NCBI GenBank assembly: GCA_037130755.1
Contig: JBAXSI010000010.1
Span: 16,598-80,597 of the forward strand
Reading direction: 5' to 3'
Source of the DNA: UBA10649 sp037130755
GTDB lineage: Bacteria > Actinomycetota > Actinomycetes > S36-B12
Length of the DNA stretch: 64,000 nt
Below are positions 24,827 to 33,564 of the stretch, in pieces; position 1 is the first letter of the stretch, and every line of letters starts with the position of its first letter. Below the pieces are notes generated by a model, which saw only the letters and a list, made by a program, of their open reading frames with translations, was not told where the DNA came from and did not search any database. A program made the translations under genes and the position numbers.

Positions 24827-25543
24827 TCACGGCAGCGTCGTAGCGCCCAAGGTCACGTTCCCCGACGGCGACGTCAGGTCCAGTTGCAGGCTGAACTCCT
24901 CCATGGTCGTCGTCATCGTGACCGGCGTGTTCACCTTCGCGTCCTTGGCGGACCTGTCGACGCGGATCACGTGGCCGGAGTCGTCGATCCACACGGTCAC
25001 GTCCTCGCGCCCGTCCCCGGGCAGCCAGCCGGTGTATCGCGTCGTGGAGACACCGTCGAGTACCTCGGTCCCTGCTTTGGAGACGTCCCGCAGCACTCCG
25101 AGCCCGCGCAGCGGATCGACATACCGGGACGTCGCGGTCGGGTCGCTGACCGGCCACTGGGTCCAGTCCGTGCCGTTCGCGGTGACGTAGATGCCGCGGC
25201 TGTTGACCAGTTCCCGGAAGGATCCCTGGGGAGTGATCCAGTTCAGGTCGCCCATTCCCGATCCCAGGACCGTCACGCCTTGGGCGCTGACAGGCGCGAT
25301 GCCCGTCGAGGTTCGAATGGACCCGTCGATGACGATGCGGGCTGTCCCCAGCGCGCGGGTGGCGACGACGGCCGAGTGGAAGGGGTCAGCCGAGGGCAGC
25401 AGCGACAGGGGTTCCGCAGAGGTAGTGGAGGTGGGTGCGGGAGTGCCGCAGGCGGTGAGGGCGAGCAATGCGAGGCCTAGGGCCACAAAGAGGCGCAAGA
25501 CGCCGTTCCCGAGGGCATTGCCAGCCAGGGCACGGACTCTCAC
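24827..25543 (-). CDS. Lipoprotein, LppX/LprG-like
   Basis: 238 residues with a lipoprotein signal: basic N-terminus, hydrophobic stretch and lipobox LTAC (Cys32). The mature part has beta-rich wording (WITPQGSFRELVNSRGIYV, TRYTGWLPGDGREDVTVWID in parts) like the LolA-fold LppX/LprAFG lipoproteins of actinobacteria, which carry lipids at the cell surface. The GTG start overlaps the stop of the NUDIX/phosphatase gene (GTGA), making it the last gene of the polyphosphate-linked operon. Family assignment is by eye and moderately sure. Confidence 0.75.
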   Translation of the reverse strand: MRVRALAGNALGNGVLRLFVALGLALLALTACGTPAPTSTTSAEPLSLLPSADPFHSAVVATRALGTARIVIDGSIRTSTGIAPVSAQGVTVLGSGMGDLNWITPQGSFRELVNSRGIYVTANGTDWTQWPVSDPTATSRYVDPLRGLGVLRDVSKAGTEVLDGVSTTRYTGWLPGDGREDVTVWIDDSGHVIRVDRSAKDAKVNTPVTMTTTMEEFSLQLDLTSPSGNVTLGATTLP

Positions 25544-26466
25544 GCGGACAGCGTGTGCCGCTCCACCGCGACGGCGCAGACTCGGCCGTCCTCGGCGAAC
25601 GAGCGATGGATCACGATGAAGCCGCCGGGTGGGAGCTTGGGGTCCCACAGCTGACCCCAGTTCGGCACGTGCGGATCGAGGACGAGGGACTCCGCAAGCG
25701 TGTCGAGGATCGTCGGCAGGACGGGCCGGTGGGTGCACAGCACGACCGGAGTCCGCAGCGCCGCGAGTTCGGCGGCGCGTCCCGCGGTGAGCTGCGGGTC
25801 ATCGTGGTGCGTCTCCTCTGTGAGGTCCGGCTCCGGATGGACCGACACCCCCAGGTGCTTGGCGTACCGCCGCACGGTCTCGCTGCACCGTCGCGCACTT
25901 GATGCGTGGACCTCCTCGATGCCGTAGGCGTCGAGGAGCGGAACCAACTGCTTGCTCTGGCTGCGACCACGACCGCTGAGGGGTCGCTCGCTGTCGACGT
26001 CGCCGTCGAAGTCGGCGCGCTTCATTGCCTGGGTGTGCCGAAGGATGATCAGTGGCATCGTTGCCGGCTGCCCGGTGGCCTGCTCGACGAGCGCCACGTC
26101 CGCCGGGTACGTCAGATAGTCGACGGCCGAGGCGGCGGGGATCCAACGGATCTCGTCGATCTCGTCGTCGGGGGCGAAGCCTTCGTCGAGCCCAACCTTG
26201 GCGGTCCAGTAGTTCACGACCTTTGGTCGACCCATGACGCTGTACTGCTGCATCGGCAGCGGTGCCCCAAGAATGGGCGTGAAGCCGGTCTCCTCATCGC
26301 ATTCGCGGACCGCCGTGTTGATGAGGTGCTCGCCCTCATCGACCTTGCCCTTGGGCAACGACCAGTCGGCGCGAAAGGGTCGATGAACGATGAGTACCTC
26401 GGTCACACCTCTGTTGTCGCGCAGCAGCACCACGCCGGAGGCACGGATGAGGTCGGTGCGGGCCAT
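25540..26466 (-). CDS. mutT1: NUDIX hydrolase fused to a histidine phosphatase domain, MutT1-like
   Basis: 308 residues in two domains. The N-terminal NUDIX box is complete (GKVDEGE...RECDEETGF). The C-terminal half (from about 135) starts with ILRHTQAMK, a histidine-phosphatase motif, and has ASSARRCSET and CTHRPVLPT. Mycobacterial MutT1 has the same two-domain build and hydrolyses 8-oxo-GTP/dGTP and diadenosine polyphosphates, and it also lies next to ppk. It is the third gene of the leftward ppk operon, 3 bases after the CYTH-CHAD gene. Confidence 0.9.
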   Translation of the reverse strand: MARTDLIRASGVVLLRDNRGVTEVLIVHRPFRADWSLPKGKVDEGEHLINTAVRECDEETGFTPILGAPLPMQQYSVMGRPKVVNYWTAKVGLDEGFAPDDEIDEIRWIPAASAVDYLTYPADVALVEQATGQPATMPLIILRHTQAMKRADFDGDVDSERPLSGRGRSQSKQLVPLLDAYGIEEVHASSARRCSETVRRYAKHLGVSVHPEPDLTEETHHDDPQLTAGRAAELAALRTPVVLCTHRPVLPTILDTLAESLVLDPHVPNWGQLWDPKLPPGGFIVIHRSFAEDGRVCAVAVERHTLSA

Positions 26467-26469
26467 CGG

Positions 26470-28008
26470 CTACCCCAGCCCGGCCTTGCGGGCCGTGCGT
26501 CGCACACGTGGCCACAGATCGGTGAAGCGAAGGCGGTCGCGGATCTCCTCGTCGGTCTCGTACTCGTGAAGCAGGCCCAGGGACATGCCCGTCAGGCCGT
26601 CGACGTCGGCGTGGCCGGCGACCTCGCGAATGATCGACTGCGCGACATGTGCGTCCTGGTGGTCCCCGAGGAGGTCGGTGACCAGCGCCAGGCCTTCGGC
26701 CAGGGTCACCATGCGGCTTCCGAAAATGTTCGCGACGGACTCGGCGGCATAGCGAGCCCGCTTGGCCTTGATCCTCGCCTCGTGCCACGTGACGCTCGGG
26801 CCGTCCAACTCCAACCCGTTGATGGACTTCACCAGGCGCCCCCACGTGCGGTCCACCAGCGGGAGCAGCACGTCGCCGCACTCGCCGAACGCCTCGTCGG
26901 TCACGGGAGGGTCGATGGCGAGGGTCATCAAGTCGTCGACGAGCAGCTGGTGGCGGTCGCTGCGCAGCGCCGCGATCGCGCTCGAGCGCGCCGAGGCAAG
27001 GCGCTGGTTGAGCACGACGTCGAGGATGGTCCTGGCGCGCTCGCTGTCCTGTGGATCGTCCAACGCCTCGGCATGTGCGTCGAGTCGTTCGATCATCACC
27101 TCGGTGTCACGCACGGCCCCGAGTTCGCTCGCGAGCCACTTGAGCTCCTCGCGAAGTGTGGCCGCCGTCTCGGCGTCCAGCAGTGGCGCGAACGTCGCAA
27201 GCGCGCTGCGGATCCGTCGCGCGGAGACCCGCATCTGGTGCACCGAGTCGGGAAGGTCACGACGCACGGCGACGTCGGACATCAGCAGGTGCCGCACGTG
27301 CAGGGCCAGCACCGAACGGATGGCATCGACGGCGAGCCCGCCAGGGCCGGGCAGGGGGACCTCGGGAACGTCGGACGGCTCCTGCGTGCGAGGTCCGAGG
27401 GCGCTCGCGGCCTTGCTCACCGAACTTGGCTCAGCACCTGACTCGAGGAGGGCGCTGACGGCGCGCTCCAGCATCTCCAGGGCAAGGGGGTCCTCGGAGT
27501 CCAGGCATTCGATCTCGAGTTCGCGGAACACACTGACAACGGTCCCGTCCCGGAGCACGGAGACGATGTCGTCGACGAGCTCTACTCGCTCGACGCCCTC
27601 GTTGTCGTAGAGGTGCGAGGGGGTGCGCCTGGTCGACAGCGTCACGATCGGGACCAGCGCCTGCTCGCGGAGCAATGGGGAGATCACCTCGACGAAGCCG
27701 CCCGGGACCGATCCCACCGGACCGGCATCGAGCGGCAGCCGGATCTCATCACGCGCCGAGCCGTCCATGCCCTTCACCGGGAGCTTCATGTGCCAGCCCT
27801 CGTCGTGACCGCCCGTGCGCCGTCGCAACGTGATTCCCCATCGGAACAGCGAGAGGGTCGATGTGTCGTGGTAGACGGCATCGAGGGTGAACGCTTCGTC
27901 GGTGACGATGCGGTCAGCGACGCCGCGCTCAACGAGGTCAGGCAGGTCGAACAGGCCATGGACGCGGAGCTTGCGCTCCACTTCACGATGAGTCGTTATC
28001 TCCGTCAC
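26470..28008 (-). CDS. CYTH and CHAD domain protein (inorganic triphosphatase / polyphosphate-binding)
   Basis: 512 residues. The N-terminal CYTH domain has the E-x-E-x-K signature (Glu9, Glu11, Lys13) and runs to about 210. The C-terminal CHAD domain (about 225-505) is helical and rich in basic and histidine pairs (VHQMRVSARRIRSAL, WHEARIKAKRARYAAES). CYTH enzymes hydrolyse triphosphates and CHAD domains bind polyphosphate. The GTG start overlaps the ppk stop (GTGA), matching a role in polyphosphate handling. Confidence 0.93.
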   Translation of the reverse strand: MTEITTHREVERKLRVHGLFDLPDLVERGVADRIVTDEAFTLDAVYHDTSTLSLFRWGITLRRRTGGHDEGWHMKLPVKGMDGSARDEIRLPLDAGPVGSVPGGFVEVISPLLREQALVPIVTLSTRRTPSHLYDNEGVERVELVDDIVSVLRDGTVVSVFRELEIECLDSEDPLALEMLERAVSALLESGAEPSSVSKAASALGPRTQEPSDVPEVPLPGPGGLAVDAIRSVLALHVRHLLMSDVAVRRDLPDSVHQMRVSARRIRSALATFAPLLDAETAATLREELKWLASELGAVRDTEVMIERLDAHAEALDDPQDSERARTILDVVLNQRLASARSSAIAALRSDRHQLLVDDLMTLAIDPPVTDEAFGECGDVLLPLVDRTWGRLVKSINGLELDGPSVTWHEARIKAKRARYAAESVANIFGSRMVTLAEGLALVTDLLGDHQDAHVAQSIIREVAGHADVDGLTGMSLGLLHEYETDEEIRDRLRFTDLWPRVRRTARKAGLG

Positions 28009-30164
28009 GGAGCAAAGCCCCGCTTCCGCTTGATGTCGATCAGCGACTCCTGGTAGTCGCGCAGGCGCGTGCCGTCCGGATCGAACAGTCGTCGCACCCA
28101 GGTGCCGTCCGGCTCCAGGTCCCAGGCAGCGGTCTCCGGATCGAAGGCGAAGTCAAACAGGGAGTCGACGTCGGCGATCTCCTCCGGATCGACCAGGCTC
28201 ACCAAGGTTTCGACGCGCCGGTCGAGGTTGCGGTGCATGAGATCGGCCGAGCCGATCCACACCTCTGGGCTGTCGCCATTGCGGAAGCAGTACGCCCGGG
28301 AGTGCTCGAGGAAGCGGCCGAGGATGCTGAGCACGCGGACGTTCTCGCTCATGCCCGGTACGCCTGGGCGGACGGCGCAGATGCCGCGCACCCAGATGTC
28401 GACTTTGACGCCAGCGCGAGAGGCTCGGTAGAGGGCGTCGATGATGCCCTCGTCGACGATCGAGTTGCACTTGAAGCGGATGCCGCTGGGCAGGCCCTTC
28501 TCGTGGTTGACGATCTCCCGCTCGATGCGATCGACCAGACCGGTGCGCACCGAGTGCGGGGCGACGAGGAAGCGCTCGTAGTCGGTGTTCATGGAGTAGC
28601 CGGACAGCACGTTGAACAGGTTCGAGACGTCCTCACCAATGGCTGGGTCGCAGGTGAGCAGTCCGAAGTCCTCGTAGAGCCGCGCCGTCTTGGGGTGGTA
28701 GTTGCCCGTGCCGATGTGGCAGTAGCGACGCAACTGGTCGCTGTCCTCGCGGACGACCATCGAGAGCTTGCTGTGCGTCTTCAGCCCGACAAGACCGTAG
28801 ACGACGTGGACGCCGGACTCCTCAAGCTTGCGGGCCCACTCGATGTTGTTCTGCTCGTCGAAGCGTGCCTTGATCTCCACGAGTGCCAGCACCTGCTTGC
28901 CCGCCTGGGCGGCATCGATGAGGGCGTCGACGATCGGCGAGTCTCCCGAGGTGCGGTAGAGGGTCTGCTTGATGGCCAGCACGTTGGGATCTCGAGCGGC
29001 CTGCTCGAGGAACAGCTGGACGCTCGTGGAGAAGGAGTCGTACGGATGGTGCAGCAGCACGTCGTGCTCGCGCATTACTGCCAGTACGTCGGGTGCCGAT
29101 GCCGTCTCGACCTCGCTCAATTGCCGTGAGGTCTTGCCGACGAAGCGGCGCTGCTTCAGGTCGTCGCGGTCGAGGCCGTAGAGCGTCCAGAGTCCCGTGA
29201 GGTCGAGCGGACCGGGAAGCCGGAACACCTCGAGCTCGTTGACGCCGAGCTCGCTGATGAGCAGCTCGAGCACGTGCGGGTCGATCGACTCCTCGACCTC
29301 GAGGCGGACCGGCGGGCCGAAGCGACGGCGCATGAGCTCGCGCTCCAGCGCCTGCAGGAGGTTCTCGGCGTCGTCCTCCTCGACCTCGACGTCCTCGTTG
29401 CGCGTCACGCGGAAGGTATGGGTCTGGAGGATCTCCATGCCCGGGAAGAGGGTGTGCAGGTGGGCCGCGATGACGTCCTCGAGCGGCACGAAGCGCGCCG
29501 GCGCGACCTCGACGAAGCGAGGGAGCAGCGGAGGCACCTTGACGCGGGCGAAGAGCTCGGTGCCCGTGACGGGGTTGCGCACCACGACAGCCAGGTTCAA
29601 GGAAAGGCCGCTGATGTACGGGAACGGGTGCGACGGGTCGACCGCGAGCGGCGTGAGCACCGGGAAGACCTTCGCATCGAAGAAGAGCTCGATCTCGGAC
29701 TTCTCGCTGGGGGTCAGCTCGTCCCATCTCAGCAACTGGATGCCGGTGGCCTCGAGCTCGGGGAGCAGGCGGTGGCGGAACAGGTCGGCCTGCTCGCGCT
29801 GAAGCTCGTAGGCGTTCTGCCAGATGTTCTCGAGCACCTCGCGGGCGGTGTAGCCGCTGGCGGCCCGGACGGCGATGCCGGTCGCGATGCGCCGCTTGAG
29901 GCCGGCTACGCGCACCATGAAGAACTCGTCGAGATTGCTGGCGAAGATTGCCAGGAACTTGGCCCGGTCCAGGAGGGGCAGGTCGTCGTCCTCGGCGAGT
30001 TCGAGCACTCGCCGGTTGAAGGCCAGCCAGGAGAGCTCGCGGTCGAGGAAGCGGTCCTTGGGCAGGGGGATGTCGGGCATGGTGGACGGGGGCTGCGTGG
30101 GGGCGTCCGTCGGGGACGGGACCTCCGCGCGCACCACGTCAGTCGGGGAAGTTGGCGTGCTCAC
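28005..30164 (-). CDS. ppk: Polyphosphate kinase
   Basis: 719 residues, full PPK1 length. N-terminal FLDRELSWLAFNRRVLELA, the autophosphorylated histidine in CHIGTGNYHP, and the C-terminal RNLDRRVE are present. It polymerises the gamma phosphate of ATP into polyphosphate. First gene of a four-gene operon with 4-base overlaps: CYTH-CHAD, NUDIX-phosphatase, lipoprotein. The GTG start gives a 30-residue low-complexity leader before the conserved part; an internal ATG at MPDIPLPKDRFL would also give a full enzyme. Confidence 0.96.
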   Translation of the reverse strand: MSTPTSPTDVVRAEVPSPTDAPTQPPSTMPDIPLPKDRFLDRELSWLAFNRRVLELAEDDDLPLLDRAKFLAIFASNLDEFFMVRVAGLKRRIATGIAVRAASGYTAREVLENIWQNAYELQREQADLFRHRLLPELEATGIQLLRWDELTPSEKSEIELFFDAKVFPVLTPLAVDPSHPFPYISGLSLNLAVVVRNPVTGTELFARVKVPPLLPRFVEVAPARFVPLEDVIAAHLHTLFPGMEILQTHTFRVTRNEDVEVEEDDAENLLQALERELMRRRFGPPVRLEVEESIDPHVLELLISELGVNELEVFRLPGPLDLTGLWTLYGLDRDDLKQRRFVGKTSRQLSEVETASAPDVLAVMREHDVLLHHPYDSFSTSVQLFLEQAARDPNVLAIKQTLYRTSGDSPIVDALIDAAQAGKQVLALVEIKARFDEQNNIEWARKLEESGVHVVYGLVGLKTHSKLSMVVREDSDQLRRYCHIGTGNYHPKTARLYEDFGLLTCDPAIGEDVSNLFNVLSGYSMNTDYERFLVAPHSVRTGLVDRIEREIVNHEKGLPSGIRFKCNSIVDEGIIDALYRASRAGVKVDIWVRGICAVRPGVPGMSENVRVLSILGRFLEHSRAYCFRNGDSPEVWIGSADLMHRNLDRRVETLVSLVDPEEIADVDSLFDFAFDPETAAWDLEPDGTWVRRLFDPDGTRLRDYQESLIDIKRKRGFAP

Positions 30165-30227
30165 CCGCCGATGGTCCCATAGACGGGTGTGCGCTCAGGC
30201 ACGCATGGTCCTCTTCGCCGACTACTG

Positions 30228-31184
30228 CTACGTGGACTCAGGGGCCGCGCTGCGCCTGAACAGGACGTCGGTGTCCCAGCGGGCGAAGCCGAGGCCCTCG
30301 TAGAGGGAGATCGCCGCGGTGTTGGTCTCGTCGACGTAGAGCATCGCCTGGCTGAGGTCGAGAGCCCGAAGATGGTGGAGTCCGGCGAGAGTCAGGGCCT
30401 TGCCCAGGCCGGTGCCCCGATGGCTGGGCTCGATTCCCACCACGTAGACCTCGCCGATGGGCTGATGGTGATGCTGGTGGTCGCTGCCCAGCCGCCCGTG
30501 CACCTTGGTCCAGTGGAAGCCGGCGAGCTGGTCGCTGTCCCATGCCATGAGGAAGCCGTCGGCGGAGAACCACGGCTCCCGGAGGCGGCGCTCAAGGTCG
30601 GGTCGGGTCCAGCCGCCCTGGTCAGGCAGCGCCACGAAGGCGCGAGCATTCAGGTCCAGCCAGGCGTCCTCGTCCTGCCCGACCACGAACGTGCGCACTT
30701 CGATGCCGGGCGGGAACTCGGCGCGCGGAAGCGGGGCGTACAACGATCTGCGCAACTGCCACAGCACGCGTGCGTGCGTGAACCCCATGCCGGTGGCCAG
30801 CTCGGTCGCGCCGGCCTGCTCGCCGTGTGCCCACAGCCGAAGTCGACCGTCGGGAGACAGTCCGATGAGCTCCTCGACGAGCAGGCGGCCCAGCCCTAAC
30901 CGTCGGTGCTCTGGATCGACGGCGACCTCTGCGCTTGGCCCGTCGACGGGGTCGGTGACGTCCAGGTGCGCGTAGCCGACGACCTTGCCATCGGGGTCGA
31001 CGGCGACCAGATGCTGTCCTCGCGGGTCGCCGCCCTCCTTCAGGTGCAGCCACACGTGCTCGGACACCGGGCGCATCCCGTCGTGGTCGGTGACGCGCTG
31101 GATGAGCGCGGTGACTTGGGCGATTGCCGCGTCGTCCAGACGCGTCCTGACGCGGATCACCGCGGGGTCACCAATTGATGCCAC
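30228..31184 (-). CDS. mshD: Mycothiol synthase
   Basis: 318 residues with two tandem GNAT domains; acetyl-CoA loops VDPEHRRLGLGRLLVEEL and IEPSHRGTGLGKALTLA. MshD acetylates the cysteinyl amine of Cys-GlcN-Ins, the last step of mycothiol synthesis. It follows glnR, the same neighbourhood as Rv0818-Rv0819. Two GTG starts are possible: 31184 (AGGA 10 bases upstream) and 31160 (GGTGA upstream); the family length of about 315 fits both. Confidence 0.93.
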   Translation of the reverse strand: MASIGDPAVIRVRTRLDDAAIAQVTALIQRVTDHDGMRPVSEHVWLHLKEGGDPRGQHLVAVDPDGKVVGYAHLDVTDPVDGPSAEVAVDPEHRRLGLGRLLVEELIGLSPDGRLRLWAHGEQAGATELATGMGFTHARVLWQLRRSLYAPLPRAEFPPGIEVRTFVVGQDEDAWLDLNARAFVALPDQGGWTRPDLERRLREPWFSADGFLMAWDSDQLAGFHWTKVHGRLGSDHQHHHQPIGEVYVVGIEPSHRGTGLGKALTLAGLHHLRALDLSQAMLYVDETNTAAISLYEGLGFARWDTDVLFRRSAAPEST

Positions 31185-31200
31185 TGGAGCCGAGTCCTGA

Positions 31201-31935
31201 TCAGGCGAGGAGCGCGGCCTCGTCGACCTCGGACAGCGTGGCGCGCGTGGCGTCATCGGTGCCCTCGGGGACGAAGCGGTAGCCGACGTTCCGGACCGTG
31301 CCGATGAGGCCCTCGTGCTCGGCGCCGAGCTTCGCGCGGAGGCGTCTGACGTGGACGTCGACGGTGCGCGTGCCACCGAAGTAGTCGTAGCCCCATACCT
31401 CCTGCAGCAGCACAGCGCGGGTGAACACCCGGCCCGGATGCTGGGCGAGGAACTTCAGCAGCTCGAACTCCTTGAAGGTGAGATCGAGCGTTCGGCTGCG
31501 CAGCTTGGCGGTGTAGGTGCCTTCGTCGATGTGCAGTTCGCCGCTGCGGATCTCCTCGGGAAGGTCGTTCGGCGCTCCGGTGGCGTCCGCGGTGCGGGAG
31601 ATGGCAAGTCGCAGCCGTGCCTCGACCTCTGCGGGCGAGCTGGTGTCGACGAGGACGTCGTCCATGCCCCAGTCCCATTGGATGGCGGCGAGCCCGCCCT
31701 CCGTGGTGACCAGCAGGAGCGGGACGTCGATGCCGGTCTGGCGCAGGAGTCTGGTGAGGCCGCGGACAGCAGGCAGGTCGCGTCGGCCATCGACCAGCAG
31801 TACATCGCATGACGGTGCGTTGAGCAGCGCGGTGGGCTCGGCGGGCATCGTGCGCACATGGTGCGCGAGCAGGCCTAGGGCGGGCAGCACTTCAGCGGAC
31901 GGCTCCATCGCGCGGGTCAGGAGGATCAGTCGCAC
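31201..31935 (-). CDS. glnR: GlnR-type nitrogen response regulator
   Basis: 244 residues: a receiver-like domain (1-110) and an OmpR-type winged helix (about 130-225; LTFKEFELLKFLAQHPGRV). The receiver keeps an aspartate (VLLVDGRRDL) but lacks the usual lysine and K-P-F motif, as in GlnR orphans that are not controlled by phosphorylation. GlnR governs nitrogen assimilation genes in actinobacteria. The mshD gene follows 16 bases downstream, as in mycobacteria. GTG start with GGAGGGAGA upstream. Confidence 0.9.
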   Translation of the reverse strand: MRLILLTRAMEPSAEVLPALGLLAHHVRTMPAEPTALLNAPSCDVLLVDGRRDLPAVRGLTRLLRQTGIDVPLLLVTTEGGLAAIQWDWGMDDVLVDTSSPAEVEARLRLAISRTADATGAPNDLPEEIRSGELHIDEGTYTAKLRSRTLDLTFKEFELLKFLAQHPGRVFTRAVLLQEVWGYDYFGGTRTVDVHVRRLRAKLGAEHEGLIGTVRNVGYRFVPEGTDDATRATLSEVDEAALLA

Positions 31936-32036
31936 TGGTTCTCCCTCCCGGCACTGTCGCTTTCGGCTGGGGCAAGGCTACGCCACGTGGCTGTTAGCCT
32001 GCCCGAGTCCCCATCGGCTGGAGGGAGTTAGCCGCT

Positions 32037-32843
32037 ATGCCCGCCTCGCACGAGGTCGTCGAGCAGACCCTCCATGCCGCCGACGGCGTCGACATCAGTG
32101 CCGTCCACATCCCGGGCGAGCACTCGGACCTGTGCCTGGTCGTCGTCCACGGATTCACCGGCAGCTGGCGCGAGGACCGGGTCACCAAGGTGGTCGACGA
32201 GCTGATCGACTTCGGATCGATCGTGGCCATCGACATGCGCGGCCACGGACGATCGGGCGGTGTCACGACCCTCGGCGACCTCGAGGTGCTCGACGCGGCG
32301 GCGGCAGTGAGCTGGGCCAGGGAACTGGGATATCCGACGGTGGTCACGGTCGGCTTCTCGCTGGGTGGCGCCGTGGTCCTGCGCGAGGGCGGGCTGGCAT
32401 CGACCAGGACGCTTCCTGAAGGTGCGACCGGCGGCCAGGTCGACGGCGTCGTGGCCGTCAGTGCCCCTGCGTTCTGGTACTACAAGGGCACCAAGGTGAC
32501 CCGATTCGTTCATCGGCTCGTCCAGACCCGCTGGGGCCGGACCGTCATGAAGCTCGGTGGCACACGCGTGACTGACGAGGAGTGGGTAGAGCCCTACCCG
32601 GCTGCCCCCTTCGAGGCCGCTGCGCTGCTGGACGTCCCTCTGCTGATCGTCCATGGGGACGTCGACCGCTACTTCCCGATCGAGCACCCGCAGGCGATCC
32701 AACGCTCCGCTGTGGCCGCCGGCGTGCGAACGGACCTGTGGCTGGAGAAGGGCTTCGGGCACGCCGAGAGCGCCGTCTCGACGCAGATCCTCCGACGCAT
32801 CGGCGCCTGGGCGCGGGAATGCGTCCAGCCCGAGGAGAGTTGA
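32037..32843 (+). CDS. Alpha/beta hydrolase
   Basis: 268 residues. Nucleophile elbow VGFSLGG, acid in HGDVDRYFP and histidine GFGHAES form the triad; VVHGFTGSW is the oxyanion region. Esterase, lipase or thioesterase activity cannot be told apart. GGAGGGAG upstream of the ATG. It is followed 8 bases later by a membrane-anchored thioredoxin gene, so the two are probably co-transcribed; they are divergent from glnR. Confidence 0.88.
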   Translation: MPASHEVVEQTLHAADGVDISAVHIPGEHSDLCLVVVHGFTGSWREDRVTKVVDELIDFGSIVAIDMRGHGRSGGVTTLGDLEVLDAAAAVSWARELGYPTVVTVGFSLGGAVVLREGGLASTRTLPEGATGGQVDGVVAVSAPAFWYYKGTKVTRFVHRLVQTRWGRTVMKLGGTRVTDEEWVEPYPAAPFEAAALLDVPLLIVHGDVDRYFPIEHPQAIQRSAVAAGVRTDLWLEKGFGHAESAVSTQILRRIGAWARECVQPEES

Positions 32844-32851
32844 GCGCAGGT

Positions 32852-33370
32852 ATGGCCGGAGTCTGGATCGTCATCGGGGTGCTGCTCGCGGCCACCGCGT
32901 TCGGTCTGTGGAACAAGCGCACGTCCGGTCGCATCAAGGAGAGCAAGACCGCCGGAGCCCTGCCCGGCATCACGCCAGCCCTGGAGAGCGATCCCCTCGC
33001 GGACATCGAGTCCGATGCGTCGGTGGCACCGGTCAGTGCCCTGACCGCGATCCTGAACGGCCGGCTCGGCGAACGGGCGACCGTCGTGCAGTTCTCGAGC
33101 GCGTTCTGCCAGCCCTGCCGCGCCACCCGCCGGATCCTCGAAGAGGTCACGACGATGGTGCCCGGTGTGGCCCATGTCGAGATCGACGCCGAGGACCATC
33201 TGGACCTCGTCCGCGAGCTCGACATCAGGCGCACGCCCACGGTGTTGTTCCTCGACGCCGACGGTGTCCAGCGCAAGCATGCGAGCGGGCTGCCCCGCAA
33301 GGCGGACGTGATCGCGGCGCTGGGCGACATCATCCCCGGCTCCGCGGGGGACTCGGACTTCGCGATCTAG
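32852..33370 (+). CDS. Membrane-anchored thioredoxin-family protein
   Basis: 172 residues. One N-terminal membrane segment (about 3-20, VWIVIGVLLAATAFGLW) and a thioredoxin fold with active site FCQPCRA and cis-proline RRTPTVLF. The C-Q-P-C pair could reduce or transfer disulfides on the outside of the membrane or in the cytoplasm; orientation is not certain. The next gene encodes a cysteine-bearing DUF4395 membrane protein, and thioredoxin-DUF4395 pairs are frequent, suggesting joint redox or sulfur work. Confidence 0.88.
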   Translation: MAGVWIVIGVLLAATAFGLWNKRTSGRIKESKTAGALPGITPALESDPLADIESDASVAPVSALTAILNGRLGERATVVQFSSAFCQPCRATRRILEEVTTMVPGVAHVEIDAEDHLDLVRELDIRRTPTVLFLDADGVQRKHASGLPRKADVIAALGDIIPGSAGDSDFAI

Positions 33371-33374
33371 CCTC

Positions 33375-33404
33375 CGGACGCGGACGCGGACGCGGGCGCG
33401 GGCG
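33375..33404. repeat. Five hexamer tandem repeat (CGGACG/CGGGCG)
   Basis: Three CGGACG and two CGGGCG units follow the thioredoxin stop codon by 4 bases. A 9-bp inverted repeat TGCTGAACC/GGTTCAGCA (33445-33453 and 33483-33491) follows and may be a weak terminator or operator. The 194-base gap holds no gene. Confidence 0.6.
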
Positions 33405-33510
33405 CGGTGCTGCGAGGGATGTGCAGGAACGACCCGCTGGCTGCTGCTGAACCCGCCGACGCCGCCTTCTGCCGGCTGCCTAGGTTCAGCATTCTGGAGC
33501 AGCATGCTTC

Positions 33511-33540
33511 TAGACAATGCATACAGAATTTATATAGAAT
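33511..33540 (+). promoter_or_regulatory. Promoter of the DUF4395 gene
   Basis: TAGACA (33511-33516) and TAGAAT (33535-33540) are 18 bases apart in an unusually AT-rich patch, close to sigma70 consensus. The start codon is 25 bases downstream with GAGGGAGA before it. Confidence 0.6.
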
Positions 33541-33564
33541 CCCCATCCGACCGAGGGAGATGTC

